Source of the DNA: Gemmatimonadota bacterium
Lineage (GTDB): Bacteria > Gemmatimonadota > Gemmatimonadetes > Gemmatimonadales > GWC2-71-9
Assembly: GCA_029862935.1 (NCBI GenBank)
Contig: JAOTWK010000027.1
Location: forward strand, 1-17,205
Length of the DNA: 17,205 nucleotides
Direction of reading: 5' to 3'
Both the position numbers and the translations under genes were made by a program. The notes under the pieces were generated by a model, which had not been told where the DNA came from, made no database searches, and was given only the letters and a program-made list of their open reading frames with translations. Below are positions 1-6,500 of the stretch, piece after piece (position 1 is the stretch's first letter; the number at the start of each line of letters is the position of its first letter).

Positions 1-1476
1 GCTGAGCTCGAGGGTTCCGCCACCGGCCGTGACGGCGAAGTTCACCGTCACATCGACAACGGCGCTACCGCTCCCGTCAGTGACGAGGACAGCCGGAGCC
101 TCTGTGACGGCCGTGCCTGCGACGGCCGTCTGCCCGTCGCCGGCCTCGAGGATCATGGCCGTGGCGCCGCCGGGGCCGGTCGCGCTGGCAGTGAAGGTGA
201 CTGGATCAAACGACTGTGCTGAGGCAGTGAGAGAATTGAGTCCGACCGCGGGCCCCAGCACCCAACTGCCCACGGCCGCAACACCATTGGCGTCGGTGAC
301 TGCGTCCGCACCGGTGACGCTGCCGCCACCGGCAGTCACCGCAAACGCGACTGCCACGTCGGGCAGCGGATTCCCCTGCGGGTCGGTCACCCTCACGGTG
401 GGGGCAATGGCCACTGCGGCTCCGACCAGCGCACTCTGCCCGTCACCGTCCACGATGATGAGCCCAGGTGCCTCCGCGGTAGCGGTGAACGCCGCCGTCA
501 CGCCGGGCAAACGGGCCGTCGTGGCCTCGACGAGCTGTGTGCCCGTCCCGCCGAGGGTCCACTGCACGGAAGCGCGGCCTTCGGTGTCAGTGAGCGCGGA
601 GGTGGCAGAGAGAGTTCCACCGCCGGTCACGGCGAACTGCACGAGCTCGTTGACCACGCCGCCCCCGTCGCTGGCTGTGAGCCGAGCCACGAGTGGGTCG
701 GGCAGCACGCTCCCGACCGGTCCGCTCTGCCCCGATCCCGATTCGGCCTCCAACGCCGCCGGAGCCAGTTGAATGGTGATCAGCGCCGTGTCGGCTTGGC
801 CGGTGAGCAGCGTTGCCGTGATGCGCGCGGTGCCGCGCTCTGTTCCCGCGAGGACCCGGCCGATTGTCTCATCGGCCACTTGGGCTTTCGAAGGATCGGC
901 CGAGGCCCACCCGATCGGAGTCCCCGGAAGCGGAGACTCGTTGTCGTCAAACGCTTCCGCCGTGAGCAGGACCTCGTCACCCGCGATGACGGTGGTGTCA
1001 GGCGTGAGAATGCGGACTCCGGCCGCATCGGCTCCGGTTCCCGTGTACACGAAGGTCACGTCGATCGGGACGACGCTGCTCGGATCCGTCCCCGCCGTGA
1101 CCGGGATCGGCCCGGCTTGGAACACCGTGTCGCCCGCCGGCGAAATGAGCTTGATGGTGAGGAGGAACGTCTCGTTGGCCGAGAGGAGCACCACGTTGAA
1201 CGACAGATCGACCGTCGAGTCACCCGGTTGGATCGGGACAATGGTGTCAATCGCCGGGGTCGTCTGTCCGGATCGTTCTAGCGTGACTCGTGCCTGGGCA
1301 AGCGGTATGAGCTTCGCGTGGCCGCTCTCGAACGAGGGGGCGAGCGCGAAGTAGCCGGTGAGCCCCTCCGGGCCACTTGCGTCGCCCAGGCAGCTGCCGA
1401 CAGCCGCTGACGCCGTGACGAGCAGCGTACCGAGGCGGAGGCGCCTCGAACCACGAGATCCTAGAAAAGGCAGCAT
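1..1476 (-). CDS. Ig-repeat (Big_2/Big_1-like) lipoprotein, 3' end outside window
   Basis: Reading the minus strand from the ATG at 1476 gives 492 codons without a stop to the window edge, so the C-terminus is missing. The N-terminus has a basic stretch (residues 8-14), a hydrophobic core and a lipobox-like V-G-S-C ending at Cys29, suggesting an exported lipoprotein. Residues 30-150 look like a beta-rich leading domain. Residues about 153-236 resemble a Big_2 domain (TVIAGDEVLLTAEAFD, W-x-S-x-D, G-x-A-x-I-x-A). Three Big_1/invasin-like units follow, each opened by G-x-G-Q-[ST] at residues 249, 346 and 448 and each carrying an F-A-V-T-x-G-G-G-x-[LV] strand; the third is cut off. The likely role is surface display or adhesion, inferred from the fold family. 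There is no clear Shine-Dalgarno. The plus-strand open frames opposite this gene are Ser/Pro/Thr-rich shadows. Confidence 0.85.
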   Translation of the reverse strand, partial: MLPFLGSRGSRRLRLGTLLVTASAAVGSCLGDASGPEGLTGYFALAPSFESGHAKLIPLAQARVTLERSGQTTPAIDTIVPIQPGDSTVDLSFNVVLLSANETFLLTIKLISPAGDTVFQAGPIPVTAGTDPSSVVPIDVTFVYTGTGADAAGVRILTPDTTVIAGDEVLLTAEAFDDNESPLPGTPIGWASADPSKAQVADETIGRVLAGTERGTARITATLLTGQADTALITIQLAPAALEAESGSGQSGPVGSVLPDPLVARLTASDGGGVVNELVQFAVTGGGTLSATSALTDTEGRASVQWTLGGTGTQLVEATTARLPGVTAAFTATAEAPGLIIVDGDGQSALVGAAVAIAPTVRVTDPQGNPLPDVAVAFAVTAGGGSVTGADAVTDANGVAAVGSWVLGPAVGLNSLTASAQSFDPVTFTASATGPGGATAMILEAGDGQTAVAGTAVTEAPAVLVTDGSGSAVVDVTVNFAVTAGGGTLELS

Positions 1477-1677
1477 TCGCTGTTAGACGACAAAACCACG
1501 ATTGGTGATGTCGCAAAATGTGCGCCCTGGGAAGGCGGTCGGCAAGCAAGTACGCGCAGTGGGGATCTACGTCCAATCCGAGTCCGACTGTAGGAGAAGC
1601 GCAACAATCGAGCGGATTGCCGTGGCTGCCCGTCCGAACAACGGCTCGGCGGCGCCAACGGCGGCAGAGGCATCGTA
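1477..1677. other. Intergenic gap with no recognised gene
   Basis: 201 bp between the acyl-CoA dehydrogenase stop and the lipoprotein start, both genes on the minus strand. A 70-codon open frame on the minus strand runs through it and into the lipoprotein start in another frame, but it is Arg/Ser-rich and looks like a chance frame. I see no convincing terminator with a U-tract and no strong promoter hexamers, though a lipoprotein promoter would be expected here. Confidence 0.5.
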
Positions 1678-3549
1678 CTACCTCGGCACCGGAACTCCCT
1701 CCTCCAGCCAGGCCATCTCGTTGGACATGAGGCGTTGCGCGGTCTTGTAGACCATCACGTCGTCGTTGTCGAACAACTCGTCGAACCGCTGCGCGATTTC
1801 CCGCCGCGACATCGCGCAGAACGTATTGGCAAGCGTCGCCGCCGTGCCGCTTCGTGCGCGTTCCTCCGGCGACTTGCTCGTCCGAAGCATTTGTGCCCGT
1901 GAGCACGCGGCACTCATAGCGAACAGCTCAGCACCGATGTCGACCAGGCGAAACAGGACCGCCTGACGTTTCTCCAATTTCGGCCCGAACCGCACGATGG
2001 CATGGAACAGCGACCGCGCGAGGCGGCGTGATGTGCGATTGACGTAGCGCATGTGTTTGGCGAGCGGTCCGAACTCACCGTACCGAGGCCACCGTCCCCA
2101 GCCGAACCAGCGGGTCGGATACCATGCCGCGTAGTACACAGCCGCTTTGAGAAACGCGCCGAGTTTTGCCCCGGTCGATGCATCTGGGTCGGCAATGGCG
2201 CCCGCCACCTTGAGGTGCGTGTCCACGACCTCCCGCGCGATGAACAATCGCATGATCTCACTGGACCCCTCGAAGATCATGTTGATCCGGAAATCGCGCA
2301 TCATGCGCTCCACGGGTTCCGCGCGCTCGCCACGGGCTTTGAGGCTCGACTCCGACTCGTAGCCACGGCCGCTCCGGATTTGCAGGGTGTCGTCGATGAT
2401 CTCCCAGCCACGCTCGGTGTTCCACATCTTGGCGATCGCCGCCTCGAGCCGGATGTCGAACTTGGCCTGATCGGCCATCAGGGCCGACAGGTCGGCAATC
2501 GCCTCCATCGTGAACGTCGTCGCCGCCATCCGACCCAACTTCTGGGCAATGGCGTCGTGTTTCCCGATGGGGTGTCCCCACTGCACCCGTTCCTGGCTGA
2601 ATCGGCGGGCGATACCGAGCGACGTTTTGGCTGCTGCGGCCGACGTCGCCGGCAACGTGAGCCGACCCGTGTTCAACGTGATGAGTGCGAGCTTGAGTCC
2701 TTTTCCCTCACCCCACAACACGTTCTCCTTGGGCACGCGCACGTTGGTGAAACGCAGCAGCGCGTTTTCGATGCCGTGCAGCCCCATGAAATGGCATCGA
2801 TGGGCAACCTCGACTCCGGGCCACGCCGATTCCACGATGAACGCGGTAATGCGATCATCGGGCGTCCGGGCCATGACGACCATGATCTCTGCCACAGTCC
2901 CGTTGGTGCACCACAGCTTCTCACCGTTCAGCACGTAGGCCGCGCCGTCGGCGGTCGGTGTAGCGGTCGTCGTGATGCGCGCGGGATCGCTCCCTACGTC
3001 GGGTTCGGTCAACGCGAACGCACTGATCGCGCCTTTCGCGAGCGGCGGCAGGTATTTCCGTTTCTGTTCTGGGGTGCCAAAGAGCTTGAGCGGTTGGGGC
3101 ACGCCGATCGACTGGTGCGCCGACAGCAGGACGCCGATCGAACCCTCATACGACGTGGCCATGGCCACGGCCCGATTGTACATGGCCTGTCCGAACCCGA
3201 GGCCCCCGTACTCCTGAGGGATCTTGATTCCAAAGCAGCCGAGGTCTTTGAGCGCCTGGACGATGTGCGGCGGAATCTTGTAGTCCCGATCGATCGCGGC
3301 CGCATCGACATTGGCACTGAGGAACTCGTCGAGTGTGTCGAGCCACGGTTCCGCCCGCTCGAGGTCCGCGGCGGGAACCTGAGGAAACGGGTGGATCAGT
3401 CCCACGTGCATGCGTCCGTTGAAGAGTTGCTTCACGAAGCTGGGAGCCGTCCATTCGGTCTCACGCGCCGCTTCCGCAACCCGTCGCGCTTCGCGTTCGG
3501 TGATGTGGGGTCCGGGGCTCTGCACCGTGTTCGGTACGGCAGTCGTCAT
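1678..3549 (-). CDS. Acyl-CoA dehydrogenase, long VLCAD/ACAD9-like form
   Basis: A 623-residue FAD-dependent acyl-CoA dehydrogenase that should catalyse the alpha,beta-dehydrogenation of fatty acyl-CoA in beta-oxidation. The family signature A-L-T-E-P-D-V-G-S-D lies around Glu182. The motif I-F-E-G-S-S-E-I-M-R places the catalytic base at Glu427, matching the Glu in the Y-E-G-T motif of medium-chain enzymes. Residues about 60-450 form the usual N-terminal helical, beta and C-terminal helical domains. A further ~170 residues follow, as in VLCAD and ACAD9, against about 380 residues for short- and medium-chain enzymes. There is no signal peptide, so it is cytoplasmic and possibly membrane-associated through the C-terminal part. 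It sits alone, upstream of the lipoprotein gene with a 201-bp gap, and divergent from the S9 peptidase. The start is the first ATG, with only a weak ribosome-binding site. Confidence 0.93.
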   Translation of the reverse strand: MTTAVPNTVQSPGPHITEREARRVAEAARETEWTAPSFVKQLFNGRMHVGLIHPFPQVPAADLERAEPWLDTLDEFLSANVDAAAIDRDYKIPPHIVQALKDLGCFGIKIPQEYGGLGFGQAMYNRAVAMATSYEGSIGVLLSAHQSIGVPQPLKLFGTPEQKRKYLPPLAKGAISAFALTEPDVGSDPARITTTATPTADGAAYVLNGEKLWCTNGTVAEIMVVMARTPDDRITAFIVESAWPGVEVAHRCHFMGLHGIENALLRFTNVRVPKENVLWGEGKGLKLALITLNTGRLTLPATSAAAAKTSLGIARRFSQERVQWGHPIGKHDAIAQKLGRMAATTFTMEAIADLSALMADQAKFDIRLEAAIAKMWNTERGWEIIDDTLQIRSGRGYESESSLKARGERAEPVERMMRDFRINMIFEGSSEIMRLFIAREVVDTHLKVAGAIADPDASTGAKLGAFLKAAVYYAAWYPTRWFGWGRWPRYGEFGPLAKHMRYVNRTSRRLARSLFHAIVRFGPKLEKRQAVLFRLVDIGAELFAMSAACSRAQMLRTSKSPEERARSGTAATLANTFCAMSRREIAQRFDELFDNDDVMVYKTAQRLMSNEMAWLEEGVPVPR

Positions 3550-3719
3550 GTATGAGTCCGGGTGGGTCGTCGAGACGTTGGCTCGGGGCGATCCGCTCCG
3601 TCATCACCCGAGGCTGGACCGGAATATACCTTGGCCGAGAAGTTCAGTTGCATGTTCCCAGTTGCGTCCCTCAGCGCACTGAAGCAACATACGCTGCACT
3701 CCAGCGCAGGTACGTCGTC
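3550..3719. promoter_or_regulatory. Divergent promoter region between acyl-CoA dehydrogenase and S9 peptidase
   Basis: 170 bp separates the two outward-facing start codons, so both promoters should lie here. It could be read as an N-terminal extension of the peptidase from an ATG at 3552, but that would place 56 Arg/Pro-rich, non-signal residues ahead of a clean signal peptide. I therefore treat it as noncoding. A heptamer CAGTTGC occurs twice in this gap, once at about 3645 and once at about 3659. Confidence 0.55.
3622..3628 (-). promoter_or_regulatory. Candidate -10 element (TATATTC) for acyl-CoA dehydrogenase
   Basis: On the minus strand this reads TATATTC, an AT-rich island in GC-rich DNA, 72 bp before the dehydrogenase ATG. 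The same heptamer lies just upstream of the gene at 5844. I find no good -35 match at 16-18 bp spacing, so the assignment is tentative. Confidence 0.3.
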
Positions 3720-5789
3720 ATGAAAGCTCTCGCAACGAAATACTCGCGAGCGGTCACCAGCGTGATCACGCTCATGCTGATCTGCACGGCGGGTCGGGTC
3801 GGTCACGCACAGAGTCGGCCGCTCGACGTCGATGCGTTTCTCAGCCTAGACCGAGTATCGGATCCGCAGGTGTCGCCGGATGGTCAGTCGATCGTGTACA
3901 CGGTGACCGCGACGGACCTGGACAACAACAGTCGCTCGACGGATCTCTGGCTGACACCGATCGACGGCGGCGCATCCCGTCGGATCAGCGACCAACGGCG
4001 CGGCGGTCGATCGGGTCGGTGGTCGCCAGATGGCAAGACGGTGGCCTACGTGACCACGCGGGGTGGTACACCTCAGATCCGACTGCACACCGTCGCCACG
4101 AGGCGATCCCGCGGTGTGACGTCGTTGGTGAATGGTGCAGATGGCATTGTATGGTCGCCCACAGGGACGCATCTGGCCTTCGTGTCCGACGTCTATGCCG
4201 ACTGTCCCGACGATGCCTGTAACCGGGAGCGGGCCGATCGTGCGGCAAATGCCCTGTCACAAGCGAGGGTGCACGACGAGTTGCTGTTCCGTCACTGGAA
4301 CAGGTGGGAAGACGGTCTGCGAAGCCACCTGTTCGTCCTGCCGATCCCGCGGGGCCTCCCAGTAGACGTGACGGCTGGGGCCGATTTCGACGTCCCTCCA
4401 CCCCCGTTTGGCGGATCTTCCGATTACACCTTTCTCGCTGACGGCCAGTCACTGGTGTTCGCAGCCAAACGCGGCACCGATCAAGCGTGGCATACCAACG
4501 TCGATCTCTACCGAGTCGGCATCGAGGGTGGGGTACAGGAGAACTTGACGTCCGCACTGGGTGGAGCCGAGGCGCACCCACTCCCGTCCCCGGACGGGCG
4601 GTTACTCGCATTCCTGTCGCAGGAGCGAGCGGGCTTCGAGGCTGATCGTTGGCGGCTGATGGTACTCGACTTCAGGTCCAATCGCGTCCGTGAAGTGACT
4701 CGTGGGTTCGACCGCTGGGTCAGCGAGTTCTTGTGGCTCCCCGACTCGCGTGAGATCGTGTTCACGGCGCAAGACCGGCACCGGAACGCCGTGTTCCGAA
4801 TGGGAATGGCCGGATCGCCGGAGCGGATCCTGTGGTGGGGGAATACGAGTCAGATCTCGTTGGCTGGCGATTCGCTCCTCGTGTTCGTCAACGACGCGAT
4901 TGACCGGCCGGGGCAGGTGTACGTCTGGGATGTGCGGCAGCGTAGCGAGCCACGACCGCTCACGACGTTGAACGCGGAGGTTCTCGCAGGCGTGACCATG
5001 CAGCCCGCCCAGGAGATCAGTTGGGTCGGAGCCGACGGGAACACCGTCCACGGCATGCTGGTGCGGCCTCCACAGTTCCGACGAGGGGAACGGTATCCGC
5101 TGCTGGTCCTCATTCACGGTGGTCCTCAGGGCGCGTGGCGAGACAACTTCCATTCGCGTTGGAACGCGCAGATGTTCGCCGCGGGTGGCTATGTCACGGT
5201 ATTGCTCAACCCGCGCGGATCAACAGGGTTCGGGCAGCGGTTCATCGATCAGATCTCGCAGGACTGGGGCGGGAAGGTGTTCATCGACATCATGTCCGGT
5301 GTCGAGCACGCCGCGCGATTCCGCTTCGTGGATTCCACACGAATCGCGGCTGCCGGTGGCTCGTACGGCGGATACATGGTGAACTGGATCAATGGAAACT
5401 CGACGCGCTTCGACGCCCTCATCTCACATGCCGGCATCTTCAACATCGAGGCGTTCTACGGGGCCACCGAAGAGTTGTGGTTTCCCGAGTGGGAATTCGG
5501 CGGACCACCGTGGACCAACAGGACCTACTACGAGCAGTGGTCGCCGCATCGGTTTGCCCAAAACTTCAAGACCCCGACCTTGGTGTTGCATGGTGCGCTC
5601 GACTATCGCGTGCCTGATACCCAGGGATTACAGATGTTCACCGCCCTGCGCCGCCAGGGTATTCCGAGCCGGCTCGTCTACTTCCCCGACGAGGGTCATT
5701 GGATCAGCAAGCCGCAGAACCAACGCCTGTGGTGGACCGAGATCCACACGTGGCTCGCCCGCTACCTCCAATCAGGGCTGACGCCCTGA
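3720..5789 (+). CDS. Secreted S9 family prolyl oligopeptidase-type peptidase
   Basis: A 689-residue serine peptidase of the DPP IV/acylaminoacyl-peptidase group, expected to trim peptides in the periplasm. Residues 1-30 form a Sec signal peptide with likely cleavage after G-H-A, before Q-S-R-P. Residues about 40-440 contain beta-propeller blades with repeated S-P-D-G-[QKR] turns. The C-terminal alpha/beta-hydrolase domain has H-G-G-P near the oxyanion site, the nucleophile elbow G-G-S-Y-G-G (Ser548), Asp628 in D-Y-R-V-P and His660 in D-E-G-H, so the triad is complete. A short Cys pair (C162, C167) in the propeller may form a disulfide. I chose the ATG at 3720 because it yields the signal peptide directly; an upstream ATG at 3552 adds an unlikely N-terminus. 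A hairpin overlaps its stop codon, then 54 bp precede the next gene. Confidence 0.93.
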   Translation: MKALATKYSRAVTSVITLMLICTAGRVGHAQSRPLDVDAFLSLDRVSDPQVSPDGQSIVYTVTATDLDNNSRSTDLWLTPIDGGASRRISDQRRGGRSGRWSPDGKTVAYVTTRGGTPQIRLHTVATRRSRGVTSLVNGADGIVWSPTGTHLAFVSDVYADCPDDACNRERADRAANALSQARVHDELLFRHWNRWEDGLRSHLFVLPIPRGLPVDVTAGADFDVPPPPFGGSSDYTFLADGQSLVFAAKRGTDQAWHTNVDLYRVGIEGGVQENLTSALGGAEAHPLPSPDGRLLAFLSQERAGFEADRWRLMVLDFRSNRVREVTRGFDRWVSEFLWLPDSREIVFTAQDRHRNAVFRMGMAGSPERILWWGNTSQISLAGDSLLVFVNDAIDRPGQVYVWDVRQRSEPRPLTTLNAEVLAGVTMQPAQEISWVGADGNTVHGMLVRPPQFRRGERYPLLVLIHGGPQGAWRDNFHSRWNAQMFAAGGYVTVLLNPRGSTGFGQRFIDQISQDWGGKVFIDIMSGVEHAARFRFVDSTRIAAAGGSYGGYMVNWINGNSTRFDALISHAGIFNIEAFYGATEELWFPEWEFGGPPWTNRTYYEQWSPHRFAQNFKTPTLVLHGALDYRVPDTQGLQMFTALRRQGIPSRLVYFPDEGHWISKPQNQRLWWTEIHTWLARYLQSGLTP
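5772..5789 (+). terminator. GC-rich hairpin overlapping the S9 peptidase stop codon
   Basis: A perfect 7-bp stem (5772-5778 with 5783-5789) closes a 4-nt loop and includes the TGA stop. It could attenuate or end the peptidase transcript before the next operon. No T-run follows, so it is not a classical intrinsic terminator, and part of the symmetry may be chance. Confidence 0.3.
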
Positions 5790-5827
5790 ACCCGTTGGGA
5801 CGGTTCTCGTGGCGGCTGCCTGCCGTC

Positions 5828-5833
5828 TATATT
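5828..5833 (+). promoter_or_regulatory. Candidate -10 element (TATATT), possibly for a leaderless transcript
   Basis: TATATT ends 10 bp before the ATG at 5844. If it is used, transcription would start about 3-5 nt before that codon, giving an essentially leaderless message; this fits the absence of a Shine-Dalgarno there. The element repeats the TATATTC seen upstream of the acyl-CoA dehydrogenase. No good -35 partner is visible. Confidence 0.35.
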
Positions 5834-5843
5834 CGCTGAATCC

Positions 5844-6500
5844 ATGGCAGCGATGACTACGGCCGTACCGGCGCTTTACCCCTCCCGTGCTGCAGCTGGC
5901 GCACAGCTCGGTCGCCATGTGTATCAGCGGGTCCGTCCGCCCCTCCTTGTGCTCGGCGTGACGCCGACCGGCGTGGAGATCGCCGCCAACGTCGCGAAAG
6001 CGATGAGCTGCCCGTTCGACGTCATCGTGGCCTCCCACGTGCGGGTCGAGGGGACGGGCATTGTCGGGGCGATGGCGGAGGACGCTGACGCGGTGCTCGA
6101 TCCCGAGTTCCAGCCTGGCTTCGGTGTCATCGACGCGCTGAACCAGGGAATGGAGAACGCCCGTCGTGCCATCAAATCGGAGCGGCTTCTCTTCCGTGGC
6201 CCCCGCCCGCTCCGTGCCGTGACCGCGATGACTGTGGTGGTCGTGGACGGGCAGCTGACGACGGCGTGGAAAACGCTGGCCGCCGCCTCCGCAGCCGAGG
6301 AGGCGGGGGCAGCCGGAGTCCTCATCGCCGCCCCGGTCAGCACGCAACTGGTGCACGATCTCATGGTGGCAAAACGGGTCGATTTCGTGTGTCCCTCCGT
6401 ACTCGCGGACCCGGCGGGCCATCCTCATCCGTTTGGTGATCCGGGGGATCCCAGCGCCGAACGTCTCCGAAGCATTGTCGTCGCGCGCGAAGCGGCGTAG
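5844..6500 (+). CDS. Phosphoribosyltransferase-like protein with degenerate PRPP motif
   Basis: A 218-residue soluble protein with no signal peptide. Its layout follows type I PRTase-fold proteins: an N-terminal S-R-x-x-A-G-x-x-L segment (14-22), V-L-G-V-T-P-T-G-V-E-I-A (36-47) where relatives have L-P-R-G-G-V-x-V-A, P-F-D-V-I-V (57-62), and the strand-loop V-V-V-V-D-G-Q-L-T-T-A (131-141) where active enzymes have V-D-D-G-x-A-T-G-A-T. The PRPP loop keeps Asp135 and Thr140 but loses the second acidic residue and the glycines, and the usual R-K of the pyrophosphate loop appears as S-H (64-65). I infer loss of PRPP chemistry and perhaps a regulatory or binding role. It is first in a tight five-gene run and overlaps the deacetylase start. 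ATG 5853 is an alternative start. Confidence 0.8.
   Translation: MAAMTTAVPALYPSRAAAGAQLGRHVYQRVRPPLLVLGVTPTGVEIAANVAKAMSCPFDVIVASHVRVEGTGIVGAMAEDADAVLDPEFQPGFGVIDALNQGMENARRAIKSERLLFRGPRPLRAVTAMTVVVVDGQLTTAWKTLAAASAAEEAGAAGVLIAAPVSTQLVHDLMVAKRVDFVCPSVLADPAGHPHPFGDPGDPSAERLRSIVVAREAA

Noticed and set aside
29..1354. Long plus-strand open frames rich in Ser, Pro, Thr and Ala
   Set aside because: They mirror the minus-strand Ig-repeat lipoprotein, which has a signal peptide, a lipobox and recognisable repeat domains; the plus-strand products show no domain structure.
1461..1673. A 70-codon minus-strand frame in the gap before the lipoprotein
   Set aside because: Composition is Arg/Ser-rich, there is no ribosome-binding site, and it runs into the lipoprotein start out of frame.
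2053..3555. A 500-codon plus-strand open frame
   Set aside because: It lies opposite the acyl-CoA dehydrogenase, whose motifs are complete. The product is Arg/His/Asp-rich and without motifs, as expected of an antisense shadow in GC-rich DNA.
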